From: Rhizoclosmatium globosum
Lineage: Eukaryota > Chytridiomycota > Chytridiomycetes > Chytridiales > Chytriomycetaceae
Assembly: GCA_002104985.1 (NCBI GenBank)
Contig: MCGO01000112.1
Span: forward strand, 62,001-126,000
Reading direction: 5' to 3'
DNA length: 64,000 nt
Shown piece after piece: positions 1-10,925 of the stretch. Made by a program: the position numbers and the translations under genes. The first letter of the stretch is position 1; each line of letters begins with the position of its first letter. The notes under the pieces were generated by a model. The model was not told the origin of the DNA and ran no database searches. It saw nothing but the letters and a program-made list of their open reading frames with translations.

Positions 1-1686
1 TAAGATATCAACCATATCAAAAATCACTCACCAATGGACCCACTTCCCCTTTAAACCTCGAATCCGAAAACACATCATCTAGCACCAACACCTCCCCCGT
101 CTCAACAACATACTCCGCAACTCCTTGCATCGCCTTTCCAAGCGACATTTTCCCCGCCCCTTCAGCAGCATCAAGATTCATCGAATCAACAACCAAATTC
201 AACTTCTTGGTTTCCTTATTCACCAAAAACAGCACCGCCCTATCCGCGTTTATCAAATCCCGTGCGTGCACGATAATAGTCTTAAATAAACTCGACGCAC
301 TCCCTTGTCCGTAGATTGAGTTTGCAATTTCGAGCAGGGCCGCTGACTTTTTGGATTCTGCTATTGCGAGAGCTTCTTTTTGTTTCACGTTTTCGTAGAG
401 CATTGAGTTGTGGATTGCTGTTTGTAAAATGTTGAGGTGAATAAGGATATCAGAGAAAAGTACCAATTCCGACAGTCTGTAAGAAGTCTCGAAACACTGA
501 TACATCTGTTTCTGTAAAGACGGGATGGTCGTATATATCGCTGATGGAATCATCTACCTCGGATTGGACTTTGTTAATCAAGGACGCTACACCTAATACT
601 TTTCCGTTGGGATTCATTTTCGTTGTTGGTCCTCCAAAGATGGGTAGACAAAGTATCGATTTAGTCACGAAATCAGTCTGCATTGGGTGATAGGTTGTCA
701 ACTATTTAAGGTTGAAATGTAGGTAGACACCTTTTTATCCATGCTCTGATCAAATCGAGAATCTTTGTACGCATCAGGAATATTCAGGCCTTTTCCATGG
801 GCGGCAACGTAACCAGCAATTCCATGCCCAATCTGGATTCTAAAACTCGGTGCAGCTTTATGGTTTGGAGATTCAGGGGCATCAAAGTCTACGGCTTCGT
901 CTCCCGTGAAATGCGATCCAGTCATGGGAATGGTTACACCACTGGCTTCATACGAAGCCCGGCGTTGCATGGATTCAAAAGTACGTTCCACTTTTTCATA
1001 GTCTGGAAGAACGTCCCATGCGGTAGAGTAGAGTTCCTTTGTTTTGTCATCCACCAAGAACAAGGAGCATTTTTCGGCGTTTACTGTAAAAGAGGGGGAA
1101 GGGATCAACCTTGACAAAGCGGATGGGATTTTCCATTGTGGATTGACTCACCGATCGTCACAGCAAAGGACAGGACGCGTCTAATAACTGTGTTTAAGTT
1201 CAGCGAAGAATACAGTACGCGGGATATTTCGTAGTGAACGTCTGAAGGGCGGACATATTTTGTAGGATCCGAGATGAGGGAAGTGGTTGAGGGAGCCCTG
1301 TTCAAGGCGCGATTGATGTCCAAGAACGAGCGTGAAGAGGATGTACTGATTGTAGCCAGTTGTTTATTGACGAGTTTCAAGGGTGAAAGCCCAGGCGGAT
1401 CGGCCGATGGACTCGGTGATCTCGACGACACATCTGAAACCAAGTCGTTGCTTGAAGAAGTTGTAGTAACGTTGATCAGGGCAAGCGGGTCGTTTTTCTT
1501 TGCCATTGTCGCAGCTCTCGTTGGCGAACGCGACGAGCTCGAACGGGCCAGTTTTGATTTGCAGCCGAGTGTCTGTGTTTGTGGTTGAGTGTGGGCCGGT
1601 TGCGATATTCCCAAGTCGGCGACGAGTCGTTCAGCGGCACTTGGATGAGCCTTGAACCAGGCACGCACGCTTTCTTCAGTGATCAT
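1..1686 (-). CDS. Cyclic-nucleotide phosphodiesterase, dual-GAF N-terminal part (partial)
   Basis: About 496 residues of the N-terminus are visible and the gene runs off the left edge. Four exons are 1686-1152, 1083-731, 677-464 and 417-32, with GT-AG introns of 46-68 bp; a donor at 31 shows that more exons follow. A short helical segment with a W-F-x-A-H-P motif and a Ser-rich region precede two GAF domains (about residues 145-290 and 335-480). Joining exons 3 and 4 gives VGIAIHNSMLYENV, the usual end of a PDE-type GAF domain. In class I phosphodiesterases of the PDE5/6/11 type, GAF-A binds cGMP or cAMP and controls the C-terminal hydrolase. That catalytic HD domain lies outside the window, so a phosphodiesterase is inferred from the GAF pair. 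A GAF-containing cyclase or kinase is the alternative. Confidence 0.72.
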
Positions 1687-1844
1687 TTAGCGTACGAGCT
1701 GGTGCTTCTTCTATTAGTTTGGATTGGACAGGGTTTGGGTATGGTTGAAGTGGAACAGAAGCGTGTCAGACAATGGTGACGTGAAGAGATAGAGTAGTTA
1801 CTTTTCTGATTTGTTTTGTTTTCTCTTAAAAGAAGTAACACAAA

Positions 1845-2899
1845 ATGGCCGCCAAAAGAGTCGACTTTGCCAAACTCGCCGCGTCGCTTCGTCCGGACAC
1901 TGTTGCGTCACTCAATGCGTTCCGCCGTCGCCACACGGATCTTGTTAAGCAGATCGCTGACTTGAAAGAGCAGGCGACGACCATCAACTTTGAGGGTTAC
2001 CGATCCATTCTTTCGAACAAGAAGGTCGTCAACGATGCCGAGAAGGCCTTTGCCGCTTTCAAGCCAGCCCAGTACGATCTGCGTGAACAGTTGCGTGTCA
2101 TTGAGGCCCAGGAGATCAAGGCGGTATGTTCTTTTGTACTCTACTCTCTTTGCGCTTTTTTGCCTGCTCCCCCTCCTGACCCCCCTTCGAAAAAACACTC
2201 TTAGGTTGCCGCCGCGGAGGCCACCGAGAAGAGAATCACCCAGGAGCTTGTCGAGCTCAAGGAACTCCTCGTCAACATTGACACTGCCCGTCCTGTCGAC
2301 CAGTTGACTGTATGTCTCGCCCTCCCCTTTTTCACACACCCACATCACCCAACACGAAAAAAATGCAAAACCCATCCGATTGGCTCCTACATACCATCAG
2401 ATACTTTCGAAAGATTATGATCTCTGGTTTGTCGTGAAGGAATGGAAGAAGGAGAGGGTGCCAAAAAGGACTCTTGAAAGGAACTGAGAGAAATGATTGG
2501 AAGCCTGCTACAATCCTGAAGTGCACTGGCACCAATCAATGGCGTAAATACACGGATCCAAAAAACTGATGGGGGTTTGATGATTGAGACGGAGGATGCT
2601 GGTGGCCTGGCCTGGCCCATCGTCATGATCGTGGCACTACCCCTCACTCCACTCCCTCGAAAGCACCATATTGGCTGCAAAAACACGTGTGACTAACGTT
2701 TCCACTTGATTAGATCGACGACGTTGTCAAGGCCGTCCCAGAGATCGACGCTACTGTTGAGAAGATGATCAAGAGAGGACAGTGGAGAATGCCAGGATAC
2801 TACGAGAAGTGAGTGCCATCCTCCGCTCTAATATTGATTCCCAAATACTTAACACATATTGTTTTTTGTAGGTTCGGAGAATTCAACGTTGGTTTCTAA
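1845..2899 (+). CDS. ATP7: Mitochondrial F1Fo ATP synthase subunit d
   Basis: Four exons (1845-2123, 2205-2309, 2714-2808, 2872-2899) give 168 residues, close to the roughly 174 of yeast Atp7. Subunit d is part of the peripheral stalk that holds F1 to the membrane Fo sector in the inner mitochondrial membrane. The N-terminal VDFAKLAASLRPD stretch, the alternating charged helices and the C-terminal W-R-M-P-G-Y-Y-E-K-F-G segment are family hallmarks. The second intron is long for this window (404 bp). An AATAAA lies at about 2977. The gene starts 158 bp from the start of the divergent GAF gene, so the two probably share a promoter region. Confidence 0.9.
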
Positions 2900-3458
2900 G
2901 CGACCTGAACACAGCCGTCTTCCTCAAGGGATACCTTATATCCAAGAAATTTGTCTTTCTGAAGGGTTTTATATTAAATAAAACTGATTTAGAAATTCGT
3001 GAAAACTGTTACTGCTTGTTTCTGATATCTTTATACAAACATTTTCCAGTTTTCCCCAATACTGTAGAGTACTGTGTCTTGTTTAATTTGTGTGCCTTTA
3101 GAAGTCGACTCTGTGGATGGAACAGCAATTTGTTTGATAACTCAAAAAGACAAGAAAGATATACAACAAGGTCTATTGGAGATTCTTTCATGGAAAACGT
3201 CAGTGATTTACATTGAAATATCCAGCTGTAAGTATCTAAGCTGCCAGAAAAAGGCCGCTACAACAATTAAATCACTTAACTTTAAAATCAATCACGAAAC
3301 TAAATCGGAGTTTTCCAGTACAAGATGAATCAGTTGACACGCGATACAATCCCGTGAAGCCTTCTAAGATGATCAAGTTTAAGAGTAGAATAATGAGAAT
3401 TGTTGCCATTAATTTGTTTTTGACTTGAGAGCACGCCCCAATAACCATCCAAAGTTCG
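2900..3458. other. Intergenic region between ATP7 and XPO6
   Basis: AT-rich. It holds the ATP7 3' end with a polyadenylation-like AATAAA at about 2977-2982 and presumably the XPO6 promoter. The short ORFs here show no family signature and no conserved splice structure. I see no tRNA or repeat. Confidence 0.6.
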
Positions 3459-6400
3459 ATGGACCGTTCCCTCATTATCTCACACCTCCTCCATCCAACA
3501 CCGGAAAGCACAGCCGCAGCTTCAGCTTTCCTCGCCAACCAGCCGAATGCCGCCAATCAATGCTCATCCATCCTCTCGTCCTTGACACCTTCATCAACCC
3601 TCACAGACCAAGACCTACTCGTCGTCTGGTTTGCCCTAACAGCTTTCGAGGTACGTCTCTCCACTCTCAAAATACATCCTGTCCCGAAACCCCAAAACTA
3701 ACAATACCCAAAACAACCATCACCTACTCTTCACAAACTGCCCCCCTCCCCACTTACCACAAAAACCAGTCACTCGCATCGCGGAAACACTTCACATCCC
3801 TTCCCCAACAATCCCAACACCAAACACACCTCCTCCTCTGGTCCCTCCTCCCCTGCGCGCACACCCTCTTCCCCTCGTTCCTCACGCAGAAGCTGTTCCA
3901 AGTCCTGGCAAAGACGTCAACAGCGCTGTACTTCGCGGGCACATGGAACCTCTTTGACGCTCTTGAGACCGTCGAAATGGGGGCGATAAGGCTTGGCCTC
4001 GTGAAAGCTGTGCTTGAGGTTGGCGGTGGTGTGGGATCGAGTGGAGAGTGGAGACGTGTTGTGTTGGAATGTTGTGCTGTGCTTGGGCTTGAAGGGAGGG
4101 CTGGTGGGGATGAAAGGGTGTTGCCGAGTCTTGGGACGAGTCCATCGCGAAGTGGGAGTGGCGGTGTTGGTGTTGGTGTTAGCACGGCAACGAGTCCGAC
4201 GAGTATTGGGCCTGTGACTGTTCAAAATGATGTTTCGGCGCGGGATGTTTCTGTGCTTGCGATTCAGATATTGGGGTTGGTTGTTGGGTCGCCTTTAGGG
4301 GTTTGTGCGGGGGAAGTTGACTTGTTGGGTATGGTTGTTCAGGTGTTGCGAGTGCATATGGGACAGTGTTATATAAGGGAGGTGGCCCTTGAAGCTTGTG
4401 GAGGGCTTGGGGAAGTTTGTGCACGGACTCGTGTTGATGTTACTTTCGTTCGAGGATTTTTAGAGGGGGTTGGAAGTGGACTTATTGACGGATTGCGGAG
4501 GTGTTGCGAAGGAGGCGACGTGGATGAACAGTTGAGTTGTCTGTTTCCAACAGTGTGTTCGCTAATATTGGCATTTGATGAAGGTATACCCATAAATTAA
4601 TCCACTTGGCCTCAACATTCGTCAAAACGCACATGAAGAGAGTAGAATCGCTTGGGAGTGGGGTCTTTCCGCTGGACGATTTCCTACAGCTATTGTTCAA
4701 ATTTACGTTTCTGCAAAGTACATGGGAGACTTTTCTGGAATGTATCCATGTATGGGAGTCATTTCTGGATTTCTTAATTGCTCGGAATACGGATGGAGCA
4801 GATGTTCATGGGTATGTTTGAATCAGGATCGACGTTAGGACTAAGTGACTCTCAGATATCGAGATGGGCTGGTAGCGCTTTGTCAACAGATTGTTCGTGT
4901 CTTATTGTGGTCAGAGGAAGCCAAATATCTCAGGCTGCTTAGTTTCGATGAACCCGATGCTGTTTCGTCTTCAGACCAACACTATGAATCAGAGTGGGAT
5001 ACATTTTCCGGGGCATGCTTAGCCGTCATCTGTGAGTTCTTTTCTAAACTAAACGGATTTTCTAAACTAAACGGATTTCTTACTTCGATTGCAGCCAAAA
5101 TATCCGATCTATACCCTGTCAACATTATACAACATGTTGTTTCATTATTTATTGTTCATGCCACACGAGTAAGGCAGGGCGGCACTTCAAGCGCCACAGC
5201 CTATCGTGATTTAACGACGCTATCTCAACTGGTGGGCCAATTAGCACACTTCTTCGTTGAACTTGGAAATTTCGAAGAGAATCTTAAGAATACATGTGGA
5301 CTTATCGAACAGATTGTTGATCTGTTGGGGTCGTTATTGGAGCAGCAGAGGTCGAGTGTGGGGCAAAAGAAAGTGGATTTTGCGAGAAATCAACTGTAAG
5401 CGTATCCATGTAATTGTTTATCAAAGCTGATCGGCTATAGATGTTGCGCGCTTTTCTCCTGCCTCCGCATCTACATACACTGGATTGACAAATTCTATTC
5501 TCTCGCAACTTTGAAGCCTGCTGAATACAGCAACCAGTTCTCACACCTTCTCAACAATATACTATCACTCACAGTACAACCACTCCTGCAATCTTCACCT
5601 ACCCCCTCAAAGCAAAATTCGTCTCTTCTATTACATGCATCGCAAATGCTCTTAAGTGTTGCTTCCACTGTAAGGCCGAACTTATGTGGATTTCCTGCAA
5701 TGGCGCCACTTCTGTCAAATGCCCATCAAATTACAAGGACTATTCGAGATCGAGACGTAAAGTTCCATATTTATAAAGTGGTCACTCTTGCAATAGTGGT
5801 TCCAACTCCGAATCCCAAAGTGTCTGAGGAGGTAATTTGTATTTATCTGTTTTTGATTTATTTGTTGACACTAAACTTAGGAATGGAGTACTCGGCTCGC
5901 TCAACTAACGGAATTTTATGCGCCTCTCATTGCACAATTTCAAGCGTTTTGGAATGAGCAAGGTGCACTCACTGTGGATCCTCGATTAGCTGCTCCTCGA
6001 GGGGAAGTGAAACACTTGATTGAAGCATTTGTTGGGTGCATGGAAGCTGTCTCTGGAGAAAGCGTGAATCCAAAGAATGCAGTGTACATGGTAGTTAAAA
6101 GGATAGTTGGACGGGTGCTGAGTCTATTCGAAGTATATGCTGAGGACTCTGGTTTGTTTTATCACATGTCGTGTTCAAGTATGGCTGAAATTTGATTGCA
6201 CAGAAATGCTGCTGGACCTCTTCGATTTCACTCTGGCTTTGCAAGTATCGCTTCGTCGACAGAGTGCCCGCGAGAATGGAACGCTTGTGATCGAGACGTT
6301 ACAGCTGTTCATGAAAATGGTTGAATCCAAGGGCTTGTTGCAGTTGGCTGCCACGAGTCCTGTGAATGGAACAGCGGTAGCTCTTCCCACAAACGGACAC

Positions 6401-7346
6401 TCACCGACTTCGCAGCACTCGAATCTGGAGCTTTTGGACAAGTTTTTGCTCTTCTTGACAGAAATCGTTCAGGACACTTCAAAAAGCATTGAAGGGCTGT
6501 TAGATCATGTTGTCGTATTCTGTCAGTACAGCTATAAGTTTCTTGCTCATGAGGTGAAATTGCTGTTTGGCTACTTTTTGTGAACAATACCTGACGCTTC
6601 GTTTACAAGGATGCCTCTAACGAGTCTTTGAAATTGCATTTCTACAATCTCTTGTTCGTGCTTCTTACTTTCCATCAACGCCATTTCTTCGGAAGCGCCG
6701 TAAGCCGTTCGGCGTCACTCCATGAAAGGGAAGTCGCTGCAATGCTTGAGGTTAGAAACATATATTTTTCTTCGTATCGTTAACAGTTTTCTGTAGATGA
6801 TTGCAAATTCATTCTCTGATCGAAATATGGAAGTCTTTCGACACAATTTGACTGGCCTTGAAACATTAAACTCCAAATGTGCACTATACCAAAAGGTAAT
6901 AGCTCCATCACATCTAGGAAGTTGTTCTCACGGTTATTACAGGAGTTTTTCCAAAAGCATATGATGACACCTTTCATTGATCTGTTTTTGGGTATCTTGG
7001 TTTCAAAAGGACACGACTTCATGAAGGAAGAGATTGCAGGAGTATTGGCGAAGATTATGACATGTAACAGCTTGCTATTCACACAAGAAGTATGTTCATT
7101 CTTTCGGTGAAAGTTTTGATCTGACATCCGTTATTTTCAATTCAGTATGTACCACACTTTATGGCAAAGTACTGCTCTGGAATTCATTCTCAAGACCAGG
7201 CGAGGCTGTTTGATTGCATAAATTCGGTCCAGGTTTGTGAACTTGTTGAATGCAACAACGTACTCATTATCCGTACTTAGAACACTACGAATGTAACCGA
7301 AGTCATTTACTCATTGATATCAGACTTGATTTACTTTCAACAATAA
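3459..7346 (+). CDS. XPO6: Exportin-6 (profilin-actin nuclear exporter)
   Basis: Thirteen exons (3459-3650, 3770-4583, 4646-4811, 4856-5031, 5095-5395, 5441-5831, 5881-6151, 6204-6553, 6610-6750, 6797-6895, 6943-7089, 7146-7232, 7281-7346) sum to 3201 bases, 1066 residues; animal XPO6 is about 1125. The C-terminal quarter is diagnostic: F-R-H-N-L-T-G-L-E-T-L-N-S-K, then SKGHDFMKEEI and a final NTTNVTEVIYSLISDLIYF, all matching XPO6 rather than XPO4 or XPO7. XPO6 is a karyopherin-beta that exports actin-profilin with RanGTP. The protein is a HEAT-repeat solenoid rich in Leu helices. Fourth-intron oddity: the 63-bp intron at 5032-5094 is ORF-neutral and holds an 18-bp tandem repeat. The gene is convergent with the NAT gene, 37 bp away. 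Confidence 0.85.
5041..5076 (+). repeat. 18-bp tandem duplication inside an XPO6 intron
   Basis: Two perfect copies of an 18-bp unit (5041-5058 and 5059-5076) lie between the donor GTGAGT at 5032 and the acceptor at 5094. The intron is 63 bp with no stop in frame, so retention would insert 21 residues with a repeated SKLNGF motif. Confidence 0.85.
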
Positions 7347-7383
7347 CTGTCCATAATAAAGTCTCGTTTGCTAGAAAAAGAAG

Positions 7384-8342
7384 TCATGAAAAGTATCGCA
7401 TTCGTGCCCCTTCTTTTTCTTCTTCCGTTAGACGAATGCCATACTCGCGATCCATGATTTCAACCAACATATCCACATTCGCTATGTTAATTACAGACTC
7501 AAGATGACGATTGTTCGTCCCCTCTCTCCGTCTAAACGTCATATCAGTCATAGCCGTCCTGCCAAATGACTTGGTCACATTCGAAGCAATGAACGACGGG
7601 AATACGGTGTTACGGGCATTGAAAACAAAGATGTTCATGGCATCAAAGTCCCTTGGCCTCCACAATTCGGTGCCAAAATGGTATATGGGAATAAAGCCAC
7701 CTTCATCCTTCCGGTAACGGCACCCATGATGCTCGCTTGAACCATATTATCCAGTTGTTGGGAGCGAGTAGTGATGACATACGGATTTGAAAGGTCTCGT
7801 CAGCTGCAGCCCCATGAAGTGTAGATCCATCCTTCAATTCGATCGCTTGAGAGTATCTGTGGTTTCCCATATCTACAAGGTATCGTCGTTGGTCAATGTC
7901 AACAAACATGAGCATATGTTGGGGAGGGCTCAAGTCGAATTCTTGTGCGGTTTTAGACCATTGGGCAACACGGGCTGCTCCGGCTGAGACGTTGAAGCCA
8001 AGCGATTTCAGTGCGGCAAATATGAGGATATTGTTCTGTTGTCGGATGAGACATCGCAGATAATTATCTGTTGCTGCTCACCGCAAAACAGTAGCCTCCT
8101 CTCCTTCCAATCACTAGTTCATCATAGCTATCATTTACGTTCACTGGTCCAGGTTGATGCGTAAACAGCAGCTTGCTCAATTCAAAAGGGATAGTGTTTG
8201 CGTGGTGAAACATGACTCGATTCAGGGTCTCAAGAGTTACTGGAGCAGGCAGCGGCAATTGTAAGCCAATACGATCAAGATATCCATCCAGTTGAATTGG
8301 TGACAATCCATCGAAGGAGTGTTTGGATGAAAAGGCTGCCAT
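7384..8342 (-). CDS. Arylamine N-acetyltransferase
   Basis: Three exons (8342-8082, 8035-7779, 7735-7384) give 289 residues, the usual size. NATs move acetyl from acetyl-CoA to arylamines or hydrazines through a Cys-His-Asp triad. All three are visible: Cys in RRGGYCF near residue 85, His in PPQHMLMF, and Asp in LVDMGNH. The C-terminal third has the expected R-x-x-D-F-x-x-M-N-x-F segment. The second intron, 7778-7736, must start at GTCATC rather than a canonical GTRAGT to keep the frame; the spliced product FQIRIEHHGCRYRKDEG then fits the family well. Start codon at 8342 is the first Met before the conserved L-D-x-Y-L-x-R-I segment. In fungi such enzymes detoxify benzoxazolinone-type or aniline compounds, but the substrate cannot be read here. 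Confidence 0.85.
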
Positions 8343-8583
8343 TCTTCAGAGTCACAAAAAACTTGCAAACCAACGTTGGTTGATCAAGCTTGAAACAATC
8401 AACCAGTTCCTTATCACAGATCCAATGTCTCCTTGGATTCGTGGGTCAGTAACTTTCGCATCATCACGGATCCGCATCTTCCGGGTGCCTCCCGTTCTGA
8501 TTCCGGTGGCAATTGCAAAAGAAAGAGCAAAAAACTTCTTCCACACAACCAGCACCACCACCACCACCACATCCAAACCAAGA

Positions 8584-10828
8584 ATGATCTCAGACAACAG
8601 CAACCCACTTCTCTCTGACTGGTCTGCTCGGCCCTTTGCCATCCCGCCTTTCGAGAGCATCAAGACCGAACACTTCCAGCCAGCCATCGAAGCGACTATG
8701 AAGGACCACTTGGAGGAGGTCAAGGCTATTGCGGAGAACCCGGAGCCTGCCACCTTCGACAACACGTTCAAGCTCTATGATCGTGCAGGGGCCCAACTCA
8801 AGTAAGGCGTTTTTGAGGAATGGGTGGCGTCAGTATGCTGATTTCTGACTGATTTAAAACAGCGATGTCCTCGGTGTGTTCTACAACCTTACCTCTTCAG
8901 CAAATGTGCCAGAGCTGCAGAAGGTTCAGATGGATTTAGCTGGTCCTCTTGCAGACCACTCTGCTGCCGTGAGAACCACTCCTGGGCTCTTTGACCGAAT
9001 TCGCACTGTCTACGAGGCTCGTGCCAACTTGGACTTGGATGCTCAACAGATTCGTTTGGTTGAGCGTGTGTACAAGGACTTTGTTCTTCAGGGAGCTTTG
9101 TTCGACAAGGTGTGTGAGCTCGTTTATTTCGTGGCAATCTGAAACTGATGAAACTGTTATAGGTGAAACAAGATGAATACAACGCTATTGTAAAGGAGTT
9201 GGCTCTCTTGTGCACCAAGTTCTCCCAAAACTTGTTGGCGGACGAGGGTGAGGTTGTGCCAGTCACTTTGGAAGAGTTGGATGGATGCTCTGAGGAGCAA
9301 ATCGCTGCTGCTCAACAAGCTGCTGTGTCCGCCAAGAAGGAGGGTTACGCTATTAGCTTGAGCCGTTCTATGGTCGAACCATTCCTCTCTTCCTGCAAGA
9401 ACCCTGAAGCTCGTGAGCGCGTTTTCCAAGCATTTGTCTCCCGCGGTGAACTTTCCCCTGAGCGTGACAACAAGTCTCTTGCTGTTCAGATTCTCAAGCT
9501 TAGATCCCAGCAAGCTGCTTTGCACGGATACGAGTCTTATGCCGCTTACTCCACGGCTGATACCATGGCCAAGACCCCTGAGGCTGTTCTTGAACTTTTG
9601 AACCGTGTTTGGACCCCAGCCAAGGATGCTGCCAACAGAGAGCGCGGTATGCTCGCCGAATATGCCAAGTCTGTTGGAGACAGCGAGGTTATTCGCCCAT
9701 CTGACTGGCGTTTCTACGCTGAGCGTGTCCGTGAGACCAAGTACGACTTGGACGAGTCTATTGTGAAGCCATACTTCAGCTTGGACCGTATGCTCGAGGC
9801 TCTCTTTGATGTTGCCAACAAGCTCTACGGACTTACCTTTGTCCTCCGCCCAGACATCAAGGCTTACCACGAAGATGTTCTTGTTTACGAGGTCCACGAG
9901 CAAGTTGATGGCCAGGACTCTATTCGTGCCATTTTCTTCCACGACAACTTTGCCCGTCAGTACAAGGCTGGAGGTGCTTGGATGAGCGAGTTCCGTTCCC
10001 AGAACCGTAACTCTGATGACCTTGGAACTAACGTGATTCCAATTGTTATTGTAAGTAATTTTCGTTCTTCAGGCGACAGGTCTAACTCAGCAATACTTTC
10101 AGAACAACAACAACTTCACCAAGGCTGCTGATGGTCAACCAACTTTGCTCTCTTTCGACGACTGTGTTACTTTGTTCCACGAATTCGGTCACGGTTGCCA
10201 CGGTATGCTCTCTGACTCCAAGTACCAGCGTTTGGCCAGTACCAACGTTCTTGGAGACTACGTTGAACTCCCATCCCAGTTGATGGAGCACTGGATCCGT
10301 CACCCAGAAGTCCTTGCCAAGCACGCCGTTCACTACCAAACAAACGAGCCAATCCCAGCCGAGTTGCTCGCCAAGTTGATGGCTGCCCGCAAGTTCCAGC
10401 AAGGATTCGCCACCATTGAGTACACCATCTGTGCCCTTGTTGACCAATCTCTTCACGCCCTCCCAGCCAAGGAGTTGGCCACCTTGGACCTCGCTGAATT
10501 CGAGAAGGCCAAGTTGGCTGAGCTCGACATGCCAGCTGGAATTGTCATGCGTCACCGTATTCCACAATTCTCCCACTTGTTCTCTGGACCAGGTTACGCT
10601 GCTGGTTACTACTACTACCTTTGGGCTGAGGTTCTTGATGCCGATGCGTTCGAGGCTTTCCTTGAGTCTGGTGACATTTTCGACAAGGCCACTGCTGCCC
10701 GTGCAAGAAAGTACATTTACTCTGCTGGAAGCACAATTGACCACATGGAAGGATACCGTGCTTTCCGTGGAAAGGATGCTGCCATTGAGCCAATGTTGAA
10801 GAAGAAGGGATTGTTGATTGAAGCTTAA
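8584..10828 (+). CDS. M3A metallopeptidase, bacterial-type dipeptidyl carboxypeptidase
   Basis: Four exons (8584-8801, 8863-9109, 9163-10050, 10103-10828) give 692 residues, the size of bacterial Dcp and oligopeptidase A. The zinc motif HEFGH is in exon 4 (E-F-G-H-G-C-H-G), with the downstream Glu ligand in E-L-P-S-Q-L-M-E-H-W. The N-terminus (NPLLSDW, F-x-x-I-x-x-E-H-F-x-P-A-I) and the G-x-G-Y-A-A-G-Y-Y-Y-Y-L-W segment are typical of the Dcp branch rather than the eukaryotic thimet and mitochondrial intermediate peptidase branches. It should release dipeptides from peptide C-termini. I see no signal peptide from Met 8584; an in-frame upstream Met at 8428 would add a basic leader that could be a mitochondrial presequence. 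Codon use is strongly C/G-ending at third positions, which suggests high expression. Confidence 0.85.
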
Positions 10829-10925
10829 TTATCTTTGTGCATAAAATATCAAGTTATTGTCGAATAAATCCTGAAACGTAATAATAGTTAATTTTGATTT
10901 CAACCCAATTTCTAATCGCTAACGG

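Noticed and set aside
9157..10744. Two long minus-strand ORFs opposite the M3 peptidase
   Set aside because: Antisense shadows caused by biased third positions; the peptidase motifs on the plus strand explain this DNA.
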